DNA of 7,119 nt from Actinomycetota bacterium. Its GTDB lineage: Bacteria; Actinomycetota; Geothermincolia; Fen-727; Anoxymicrobiaceae. The notes beneath the pieces were generated by a model that was not told where the DNA came from, ran no database searches, and saw nothing but the letters and a program-made list of their open reading frames with translations. A program made the translations under genes and the position numbers. Every line of letters begins with the position of its first letter. Position 1 is the stretch's first letter. Of this stretch, positions 1 through 5,149 are shown piece by piece. The DNA lies in contig JAHIPE010000154.1 in assembly GCA_018894655.1 (NCBI GenBank), positions 1 through 7,119 on the forward strand, in the 5' to 3' direction.

Positions 1-1397
1 ATAATGTGAGTTTCATCATAAGGATGCAAGTAATCCGAATAGCCCGGAATCTTCAAAGCCCCCAAGACTTTCGGATCTCTAGGATCGGTCAAATCCAGGA
101 CAAAGAAAGGATCAACTTTTTTAAAGGTAACCAGATAAGCTCTATCTCCCATAAAGCGGGCCGAGTAGATTATTTCTCCAGGGGCCAATCCTTCCAGTTT
201 GCCGGCCATTATTAAGTCAGAATCAAGGACGTAAACATTATTGGTTGAAGCAGCACTTTCTCGGCTGACCTGGCCGCGAGTAGTTGCAATTCGGAAGTAA
301 CCATCCGATTCGTCCATGGAAAACTGGTTCAAAACAGTTCCAGGAACTTCAGCCGAAGTCAAGAAGGTGGTCTTGGGTCCATCAAGTTTGAATTTATAAA
401 CAGTAGTTTTTTCTTTCTCTTGACCGATCGAATGTGACCAATAGCTGTGATACTGATAATCAGTGCTGACAACGTAGAGATTTCCCGGGGAAGCATACAC
501 ATTCTCAGAGCAGCCGGCAATCACTCTTTTATTCAAGCTCTTGCTTTCGTCTTCTATTGAAATAGCCAAGACCGAGAGGAGGGAAGAAAAACCTTCCGGA
601 TCAGTATATTCAACATCCGTACAGCCACAGACCGGACTAAAGCCGGCCGGATCTTGATCTTTATGGGTATCGCGGAATTTAGGAACAATATCTGAACCCT
701 GGAGGTTTTCATTATCGTATAAAACATAGTCGGGGTAGGTGGTCAAAACAACATAAACATTGTCATCGATTCTGCGGGACGTTGAATAACCGCCTTCGTA
801 TTCAATAGTCCTTATGAGTTCCGGCTCTTCTCTCTTGGTGATGTCGTAGATCTTGATAAAAGCTATTTCAACTCGCGGAGGAATAACATCTTCTTTGTGG
901 GTCTCGATCCCGTAGTCATAATTCGAGCCGATTATTACCAATCTTTCGCCTTCAATGAATAATTCGTTGAGCTGGGAATCCTGGCCGAAATCAATTCTCG
1001 AAACAACCGTGGCTTCTTCTGGCGGATAGGCGGCCAGAATGACCACTGATTGGCCAGAGATGGTATAAATGAATCTCCCGTCGTTCTTGACAATATCTGC
1101 TTCATCAACGCCGGCGACCTGAACATTAGTGGTAGAGTACTCCAGTGTTCTACCGAAGGGGCCAGCTGTTATGGCCTTCGACATCGACGAAGGCATTGCC
1201 ATTTCTTGGATACCCCAGTATCTTGTTCGGTCGTTCTTGAAGGCCCTGACAAAATCTTCACTGGACCTGAACTTGGGCATGGAGGTTCGCGGGGGCTTGC
1301 CAGTTGTTTTAGATTCGAAGTAGTAATAGATGCTTATACCCGCGCCAGTGCCAATTACTAAGACCAGAACTAGAATCAAGATTATTAGCTTCTTCAT
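1..1397 (-). CDS. Secreted/membrane-anchored beta-propeller domain protein (COG4880/PF09826 type), 3' end outside window
   Basis: The frame is open from ATG at 1397 to the window edge (465 codons, no stop), so the protein is C-terminally incomplete here. Residues 4-26 form one hydrophobic segment after MKK (a signal anchor or uncleaved signal peptide; no lipobox cysteine), which places the rest outside the membrane. Family signatures: NVQVAGVDEADIVKNDG at 91-107, NQFSMDESDGYFRIATT at 357-373, and the block FFVLDLTDPRDPKVLG followed by KIPGYSDYLHPYDETH near the right end of what is visible. These match, from memory, the 'beta propeller domain' family, distantly WD40-like, whose biochemical role is unknown. 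C257, C259 and C296 may be extracytoplasmic disulphide cysteines. TAA at 1437-1439 is the nearest in-frame stop upstream and no other start lies between, so ATG 1397 is the likely start; its Shine-Dalgarno (GAAAG, 1405-1409) is weak. Codon use is more AT-rich than in all other genes here. Confidence 0.88.
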   Translation of the reverse strand, partial: MKKLIILILVLVLVIGTGAGISIYYYFESKTTGKPPRTSMPKFRSSEDFVRAFKNDRTRYWGIQEMAMPSSMSKAITAGPFGRTLEYSTTNVQVAGVDEADIVKNDGRFIYTISGQSVVILAAYPPEEATVVSRIDFGQDSQLNELFIEGERLVIIGSNYDYGIETHKEDVIPPRVEIAFIKIYDITKREEPELIRTIEYEGGYSTSRRIDDNVYVVLTTYPDYVLYDNENLQGSDIVPKFRDTHKDQDPAGFSPVCGCTDVEYTDPEGFSSLLSVLAISIEDESKSLNKRVIAGCSENVYASPGNLYVVSTDYQYHSYWSHSIGQEKEKTTVYKFKLDGPKTTFLTSAEVPGTVLNQFSMDESDGYFRIATTRGQVSRESAASTNNVYVLDSDLIMAGKLEGLAPGEIIYSARFMGDRAYLVTFKKVDPFFVLDLTDPRDPKVLGALKIPGYSDYLHPYDETHI

Positions 1398-1648
1398 TAG
1401 GCTACTTTCAGATTCACCTTGGATGATATTGGGTTCTTAGCCCATTAGACGTCGTGATACGGGTAAACGTTCAATGACCGGCATTGCGGTTGGTAGCCAC
1501 GTACGTATAGATGACGTGTGGAAGGGCGAGAACTCGCCGCTTGCCCCCCTGGCATGCGCCAGTGGAGGTTTCCCGCGTTTTATAGCAATGCTGGAAAAAG
1601 GCTTGCATAGTAACTTGTTTGGTGCCAGGCGGCTACGGTGCTTCCTTC
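1398..1648. other. Intergenic gap, no gene supported
   Basis: A 251-nt gap between two co-directional minus-strand genes. Short inverted repeats are present (GGCGAG-AA-CTCGCC at 1525-1538 and CTGGC-ATGC-GCCAG at 1549-1562). Neither is followed by a T-run on either strand, so neither is a convincing intrinsic terminator for the upstream operon. Open frames that cross this gap have no ribosome binding site and run into the end of the 597-aa gene. Base composition changes near 1440, at the border with the beta-propeller gene. Confidence 0.5.
1444..1474 (-). promoter_or_regulatory. Weak candidate promoter for the beta-propeller gene
   Basis: On the minus strand, TTGAAC (1474-1469, 4 of 6 to the sigma70 -35) is followed after 19 nt by TCTAAT (1449-1444, 5 of 6 to the -10). 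Transcription would start near 1437, giving a leader of about 40 nt to ATG 1397. The spacer is longer than ideal, so this is only a suggestion; read-through from the upstream operon is the alternative. Confidence 0.22.
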
Positions 1649-3442
1649 CTAGAGTACCTCGGTGCGGTCGATTATTTCTATCTCTTTTTCGAGCACGCTC
1701 CCCAGGGCTCTGGCGCACTCCGGGCTGCAGGTGTAGAAAACCAGGTCGTGGCCACGGCTACCGGCGCTCGGATCCTTTGCGGGAACTGTCGCCGGGATGC
1801 ACATCTGTGAGGCCTTCAGGAACAGGGAGATAGTGATGCCCTCCATTCCCTCCAGGCTCGCGCCTTTCTTGACCTTCGCCCCCGGGCCGCAGGTATCGAC
1901 GCCTCCGGGTATATCCTTTCCGCACCGGGAGCAGGTGTTCTTGAACTCCTCGAAGGGAATCTTTTCCGAGTACTCCTCCATTAACGTCTCGCACTCCCAC
2001 GACAGGTGGCCGCAGTCCCCGAACTCGTCTTTCTCCACCGCGCACTCATCGCAGACCGCCCAGTGCCCGCAGTCGCAGCTTGGAAGGAGCATCGAGCCGC
2101 ATTCGATGCACCAGACGAAGCCACAATCATCACATAGCCCGATAGTCGGGTCTTCGAGGCCCTCGACCTCGGAACAGTCACCGATATTGAGTTCGTTGCA
2201 GCAGGGGCACTCCCCGAACAGTATCGGTCCCTCACCCGGCTGCCCCAGGGCCGTTAGTAATTCCTCCCGGGTATCTTCCGGGAACCGTTTCAAGAGTTCG
2301 TATAGTTCTTTCGGGACGCCCGCGTCGGATAACACCGCCGCCAGTATGTCTGCCGTTGCGTTTTCGCCTTGTTCACCGTTTGGGGCAGCCGGCGCGTCCC
2401 CTGGTGCACCGGCGACGTCGGCAAGCCTTTCGCGCAGCTCCACCGGCACGACGGCGTTCTTCACCCTCCACCCCCCCGTGGTGGTCGTTCCCACGAACAC
2501 GAGCCCATTGAGGCGCAGCACGCCCAGGGCGGTCGTGGGCCTTTCGCCCTTGTTCCACCAGCAGGTGTCATCGTCGTCCGGGCCGAACGCCTCCGAGAGC
2601 TGATGCGTGGTGGTAAAACCACCTTCATCGACGACAAGCCAACGCAACATGCGACGGGAGGGCTCGGGCAGTTTCCTCCAGGTCTCCTCGAGTGAGCCCG
2701 GGTCCGTCAAGTAATCGATTATCGCCTTGACCCGCTCCTTTTGCCGTGTGATCCCGGTAAGCCCGAACTCCGTGCACATCCCCTTCGTCCACTCCGCGGG
2801 CAGCTTGGTAAGCGCAACCCGGAGGTCGGTGTCGGGGCTCAGCGGCTTGCTCTCGAGCTCCTCCCTGAACTCTCTCCTGACCAACTCCTCGAGCTCGTCC
2901 GGGTCCGGTTCGCTGAGTAGAGCGGGAGCATCCCGGTCGTCCATCTCGTCGTCGTCGAACTCCTCCTCTTCGTCCAGCGGGGGGTATTGTGGCGGTGATT
3001 CACCGGTCCTCCCGGTGACCCTGGGGAAGAGGCCACGCGCCGGGGCATCCTCGACCTTCACCACGTTTACCTGGTGCATCCAGTCATCGCCGAAGTCGAA
3101 CCAGTAGCCGAATATCCGGCCTTCCTCCAGGCCCAGCGAGTCAAGCGTGGTCCCGTAGGTGTCCTCTATATCCTGTTCCAGGGGTGAAGAACAGGCTGGC
3201 GGCGGCCCGTACAGGGGTCCGGACTGGTCGTAGGGACCCTCGCCGAAGTTGAACTCGTACAGGTGCTGCTCCTCGCGGTCGAAGGCGGAGAAAATCGCGT
3301 GGTGCAGGTCACCCAGCGTCTGGTCGCCCTTGATCTGGATGGTTCGGCCTATCACCTGCCCCTCGAACTCCTCACCGGTGGGACCGTCGGTGAGGAAGAC
3401 ATCGAGAGTGTAGAGGCGCTCGCCTTTCTTACCTTGAGTCAT
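1649..3442 (-). CDS. pRiA4b ORF-3-like / cysteine-rich multidomain protein, 597 aa
   Basis: Third gene of a minus-strand operon; complete, ATG to TAG. Residues about 10-145 resemble the plasmid pRiA4b ORF-3-like domain (PF07929, also seen as the IS1096 passenger protein): LHHAIFSAF at 46-54, LYEFNFG at 61-67 and the hallmark FDFGDDWMHQ at 115-124. Residues 156-172 are a run of Glu and Asp. Residues about 205-340 are helical with a strand-rich end (LRLNGLVFVG at 309-318, GGWRVKNAVVPV at 323-334), suggesting a winged-helix-like unit. Residues 412-483 hold many cysteines in CxxC pairs (CPCC 412-415, CDDC 437-440, CIEC 445-448, CDEC 464-467). A second cluster has CSRC at 504-507, C518 and CSPEC at 572-576. 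Both probably bind zinc. Shine-Dalgarno AAGGAGTG (3458-3451) lies 8-9 nt before the ATG, which overlaps the previous stop as ATGA. The function is not established for the family; the combination suggests a nucleic-acid or protein-binding role (inference). Confidence 0.85.
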   Translation of the reverse strand: MTQGKKGERLYTLDVFLTDGPTGEEFEGQVIGRTIQIKGDQTLGDLHHAIFSAFDREEQHLYEFNFGEGPYDQSGPLYGPPPACSSPLEQDIEDTYGTTLDSLGLEEGRIFGYWFDFGDDWMHQVNVVKVEDAPARGLFPRVTGRTGESPPQYPPLDEEEEFDDDEMDDRDAPALLSEPDPDELEELVRREFREELESKPLSPDTDLRVALTKLPAEWTKGMCTEFGLTGITRQKERVKAIIDYLTDPGSLEETWRKLPEPSRRMLRWLVVDEGGFTTTHQLSEAFGPDDDDTCWWNKGERPTTALGVLRLNGLVFVGTTTTGGWRVKNAVVPVELRERLADVAGAPGDAPAAPNGEQGENATADILAAVLSDAGVPKELYELLKRFPEDTREELLTALGQPGEGPILFGECPCCNELNIGDCSEVEGLEDPTIGLCDDCGFVWCIECGSMLLPSCDCGHWAVCDECAVEKDEFGDCGHLSWECETLMEEYSEKIPFEEFKNTCSRCGKDIPGGVDTCGPGAKVKKGASLEGMEGITISLFLKASQMCIPATVPAKDPSAGSRGHDLVFYTCSPECARALGSVLEKEIEIIDRTEVL

Positions 3443-3726
3443 ATCGTGGTCACTCCTTCATCCGGCCACACGCCGAGCTCTTCCCTTGCACGGTCGAAAT
3501 CGTAGGCGGGATGGCCCGCGCGGGCCTGGTGGTCCGCCCTGTTCTCGAGATCCCGCCCCGGGCGTTCCCTCCCGGTGAGGGTCCCATCGGAGCTGTTATC
3601 GGGGGTTTTGAGACCCGCGTCGCTGTTCCTCACCCCCGAGGAACTGTTTGGAGCGTGGGTCACAGAGCCCGGAACTTGGGATGTATCCCGGGGTGTGCAT
3701 GTGTTTCTCTCCGATAACTTCTGCAT
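3439..3726 (-). CDS. Small hydrophilic hypothetical protein, 95 aa
   Basis: I do not recognise this protein. It is preceded by an almost perfect Shine-Dalgarno, AAGGAGGTGAC (3737-3727), directly before ATG 3726, and its TGA overlaps the next gene's ATG (ATGA at 3442-3439), so translation of the 597-aa protein is probably coupled to it. The codons are mostly G/C-ending, as in its neighbours, which supports real coding. Residues about 1-75 are rich in Ser, Asn, Asp, Arg and Gly and probably disordered. Only the last 22 or so residues (YDFDRAREELGVWP onward) look able to form a helix. There is no signal peptide or membrane segment. It may be a linker, chaperone or regulator for the downstream product, but the sequence does not say. 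Confidence 0.62.
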   Translation of the reverse strand: MQKLSERNTCTPRDTSQVPGSVTHAPNSSSGVRNSDAGLKTPDNSSDGTLTGRERPGRDLENRADHQARAGHPAYDFDRAREELGVWPDEGVTTI

Positions 3727-3744
3727 GTCACCTCCTTCGAGGTT

Positions 3745-4077
3745 TCAAGCCTCCTGGTCAACCGGGACCCGGAGTTTCCTCCAGGCCCTTCCCTTCAGGG
3801 AGAGGTGTATATAGTCGTATCTACTGCTTCCCGCACGGTCATAGGCCTCGTCAACGTCGATGCCGTCAAGTGCATGGTAGACCCTAAGGGCAATGTCTTC
3901 GATGTCCACCTCGCTCAAGTACTCGACTGCGATCTCTTCGATTTTCCTGGAGGCGTCCGCGTCCCGCTCGGCGAGGATATTCAGTACGGCAAGAGCGTCG
4001 TCGGCGTTGATCTCCTCGAGGACGCGCCGCTTCATTTCCTTGCCCCTCACGTTCTGGTTCTTCCTGGTGCCTGCCAT
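3745..4077 (-). CDS. Conserved-hypothetical helical acidic protein, 110 aa, possibly shortened at the C-terminus
   Basis: First gene of the operon, 18 nt before the next start. The frame is open further upstream to 4143, but ATG 4077 is chosen because TGGAG (4089-4085) lies 7 nt before it and because the extra 22 residues are proline- and charge-rich and overlap the proposed promoter. Residues about 15-85 are helical and acidic (NADDALAVLNILAERDAD, then IEEIAVEYLSEVDIEDIA, then a segment ending DEAYDRAGSSRYDY). This pattern recalls a conserved uncharacterised bacterial family whose members, as I remember them, continue for a further 50 or more residues with another helical domain. Here the last 20 or so residues turn basic (KGRAWRKLRVPV) and stop, so the C-terminus may have been lost or frameshifted. 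No catalytic motif is visible. Function unknown. Confidence 0.72.
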   Translation of the reverse strand: MAGTRKNQNVRGKEMKRRVLEEINADDALAVLNILAERDADASRKIEEIAVEYLSEVDIEDIALRVYHALDGIDVDEAYDRAGSSRYDYIHLSLKGRAWRKLRVPVDQEA

Positions 4078-4138
4078 GCCCGGACTCCACGAATCAGTTT
4101 TTTCATAACGTGGTGGTCGTAAGTGACACCCGGGATTC

Positions 4139-4147
4139 ATCATATCA
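4139..4147 (-). promoter_or_regulatory. Candidate extended -10 promoter for the minus-strand three-gene operon
   Basis: The minus strand reads TGATATGAT at 4147-4139: an extended -10 (TGn) joined to TATGAT, 5 of 6 to consensus. Transcription would begin near 4132, about 55 nt before ATG 4077. A perfect TTGACA lies at 4162-4157, but only 12 nt from the -10, too close to pair normally, so the extended -10 would have to carry recognition. The element sits at the broken edge of the mazF fossil. Confidence 0.4.
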
Positions 4148-4151
4148 AAAA

Positions 4152-4280
4152 TTGGTTGTCAACCTCGATAACATAGTGACGATTCCCGGGGCGCAACTCT
4201 CCAACCCGATCGTGAGTCTCTCGCCGGAGAAAATGAGACAGGTTAATCAGGCGATCATCTACGCCCTTGACCTGAAGTAG
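4152..4280 (+). pseudogene. Fossil C-terminus of a MazF/PemK-family toxin
   Basis: Forty-two codons from TTG 4152 to TAG 4278-4280 translate to a typical MazF C-terminus: VVNLDNIVTIP, then SLSPEKMRQVNQAI and ALDLK. Known MazF proteins end with the same pattern (a VVN-leu-D-N-I-x-T-I-P strand, then LSPEKM and a final helix). The N-terminal half, with the RNA-binding and catalytic Arg and Thr, is absent, and the frame just upstream (a run of Val codons, then SDTRDSSYQK) does not look like MazF and has no start with a ribosome site. By eye only about a quarter of positions match the intact MazF downstream, so this is not a recent copy of it. It is not expected to be expressed as a working toxin. 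The break point coincides with the start region of the divergent operon. Confidence 0.8.
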
Positions 4281-4388
4281 AGAGTGATAGCACCGGTTCC
4301 GCGTGAGTTCTCACTCGATCGCATATTGCTTGTAGATCGCCGGTGACCACGGCGTTCAGTCCGAAGTGCGTGACAGCAGAAGGGGGCC
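4281..4388. other. Short intergenic stretch, nothing recognised
   Basis: About 108 nt between the mazF fossil and the mazEF promoter. It contains no supported ORF with a ribosome binding site, no RNA gene and no clear terminator. Confidence 0.4.
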
Positions 4389-4417
4389 TTGACGTGGGCA
4401 GCAGATGGTAATACCAT
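4389..4417 (+). promoter_or_regulatory. Sigma70-type promoter of the mazEF operon
   Basis: TTGACG at 4389-4394 (5 of 6 to the -35) is followed after exactly 17 nt by TACCAT at 4412-4417 (4 of 6 to the -10). The start of transcription would be near 4424, leaving a leader of about 20 nt that holds little more than the Shine-Dalgarno of the antitoxin gene. The -10 lies inside the palindrome at 4405-4423. Confidence 0.6.
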
Positions 4418-4423
4418 TGGTAT
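4405..4423. promoter_or_regulatory. Overlapping palindromes: candidate autoregulatory operator of mazEF
   Basis: The 19-nt element ATGGTAATACCATTGGTAT contains two perfect overlapping inverted repeats: ATGGTA-A-TACCAT (4405-4417) and ATACCA-T-TGGTAT (4411-4423). It can equally be read as three alternating half-sites, each about 6 nt. Ribbon-helix-helix antitoxins bind as dimers to short, closely spaced repeats at their own promoters, and this element covers the -10 box and the predicted start. Binding by the antitoxin or the toxin-antitoxin complex would block RNA polymerase. The repeat is seen directly; its role is inferred. Confidence 0.62.
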
Positions 4424-4442
4424 GAAAGGAGGTATGACAAGT

Positions 4443-4724
4443 ATGACGACTACCAAGACTGCTGTTTCAATTGAGGACTCCTTGTTTCAGAAAGCGGTTT
4501 CCCTTGCAAATGAGATGAAAGTCTCTCGCAGCCGGCTTTTTTCCATGGCCCTCGAAGCGTTCATTCTGGAAAGAGAGAACAGGAGGCTTCATAAAGGGAT
4601 CAACGCGGCATACGCTGAGGAACCCGGGCCTGACGAGCGGCAATACCAGGATCGAATGAAGGAGTACCACAGGGGAATGGTGGAGGGTGAATGGCGATCG
4701 AACAAGGAGATATCTACTGGTTAG
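4443..4724 (+). CDS. mazE: Ribbon-helix-helix antitoxin, MazE-type partner of MazF, 93 aa
   Basis: Residues about 4-42 form a ribbon-helix-helix DNA-binding fold: a strand (TKTAVSIED), helix 1 (SLFQKAVSLANEMKV), a turn with SRSR, and helix 2 (LFSMALEAFILERE). Residues about 55-85 are a charged tail (PDERQYQDRMKEYHRG to EGEW) of the kind that wraps the toxin and neutralises it. The start at ATG 4443 is preferred: AGGAGG (4427-4432) ends 10 nt upstream, whereas the in-frame ATG at 4434 is only 1 nt from it and the longer frame from TTG 4389 begins upstream of the likely transcription start. The gene overlaps the toxin gene by 34 nt, so the two are co-transcribed and probably translationally coupled. 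It is likely to repress its own promoter at 4389-4423 and to bind the MazF product. This is the RHH class of antitoxin, not the AbrB-fold MazE of E. coli. Confidence 0.88.
   Translation: MTTTKTAVSIEDSLFQKAVSLANEMKVSRSRLFSMALEAFILERENRRLHKGINAAYAEEPGPDERQYQDRMKEYHRGMVEGEWRSNKEISTG
4682..4687 (+). promoter_or_regulatory. Ribosome binding site of mazF within mazE
   Basis: GGAGGG lies inside the antitoxin coding sequence, 3 nt before ATG 4691. It fixes the toxin start and the 34-nt overlap. The short spacing may keep toxin translation low relative to antitoxin (inference). Confidence 0.6.
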
Positions 4725-5050
4725 ACCTGGGCGAGCCATCAGGGTCGGGCCCGGGATATCGGCACCCGCACGTTATTATTCAGAACGATCTTTTCAACAG
4801 GAGCAGGATCAATACGGTAGTGGTGTGCGTACTCACTTCGAACATCAGTCGCTCGGAAGTGCCCGGGAACGTGCTGCTTGACGAGGGAGAAGCAAACCTC
4901 CCGGTAAGAAGCGTTGTCAATGTCACCCAGGTATTCACTGTGGACAAGAACGACCTCCTGGAGAAGATCGGGACCCTGTCCCCGGATAGGATAGACGAGG
5001 TGCTTCGCGGTGTCAGATTGGTGCTGGAGCCGCGCTCCCTTCTGAGGTAA
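4691..5050 (+). CDS. mazF: MazF/PemK-family endoribonuclease toxin, 119 aa
   Basis: A complete MazF-like protein of normal family length. The start MAIEQGDIYWLDLGEP matches the first strand of the PemK/MazF barrel. GYRHPHVIIQNDLFNRSRI at 22-40 contains the conserved Arg (R24), and VVVCVLTSN at 43-51 contains the conserved Thr (T49); these correspond to the Arg and Thr needed for RNA cleavage in Bacillus subtilis MazF. SVVNVTQVFTVDKNDL (74-89) and TLSPDRIDEV (95-104) form the C-terminal strand and helix. The expected activity is sequence-specific cleavage of single-stranded mRNA, which stops translation and growth when the antitoxin is lost; the recognition sequence cannot be read from the protein. 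The gene overlaps the antitoxin by 34 nt. No catalytic residue is missing, so it looks functional. Stop TAA at 5048-5050. Confidence 0.93.
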   Translation: MAIEQGDIYWLDLGEPSGSGPGYRHPHVIIQNDLFNRSRINTVVVCVLTSNISRSEVPGNVLLDEGEANLPVRSVVNVTQVFTVDKNDLLEKIGTLSPDRIDEVLRGVRLVLEPRSLLR

Positions 5051-5116
5051 CGGTGATTCTTGTTGCCGGTTATAGCGAACGAACTGTTTCTATGGGCAAG
5101 AAGACAATGCAAGTCC

Positions 5117-5134
5117 CGGCAGGTGCCCCTGCCG
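5117..5134 (+). repeat. 7-bp perfect hairpin between mazF and the primase-helicase gene
   Basis: CGGCAGG (5117-5123) pairs with CCTGCCG (5128-5134) around a 4-nt loop. It has no following T-run on either strand, so it is not a standard intrinsic terminator. It ends just before the weak Shine-Dalgarno-like GAAAGAG (5134-5140) of the next gene, so it could affect translation or RNA stability there. Confidence 0.4.
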
Positions 5135-5149
5135 AAAGAGTGACGTTTC

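Noticed and set aside
1525..1562. Two short inverted repeats as a terminator for the minus-strand operon
   Set aside because: Stems are 5-6 bp with very short loops and no U-tract follows in the transcript; they do not meet the usual form of an intrinsic terminator.
1437..1833. Overlapping frames on both strands across the 1398-1648 gap (minus 1437-1718, plus 1474-1833)
   Set aside because: Neither has a Shine-Dalgarno or a recognisable domain, and both run into the 3' end of the 597-aa gene. I treat the gap as non-coding.
1797..2603. Long plus-strand frame (268 aa, Ser/Pro-rich) opposite the 597-aa gene
   Set aside because: It lies wholly antisense to a gene with recognisable domains, has no ribosome binding site, and its Ser/Pro richness is what the GC-rich complement of the other strand gives.
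4078..4143. Upstream extension of the 110-aa protein to ATG 4143
   Set aside because: There is no ribosome site at 4143, the added residues look non-coding, and the region holds the proposed transcription start. ATG 4077 has a properly spaced TGGAG.
4389..4442. Longer antitoxin start at TTG 4389
   Set aside because: TTG 4389 is the -35 box itself and the added residues translate the palindrome. Transcription likely begins near 4424, so the protein starts at 4443 (or, less likely, 4434).
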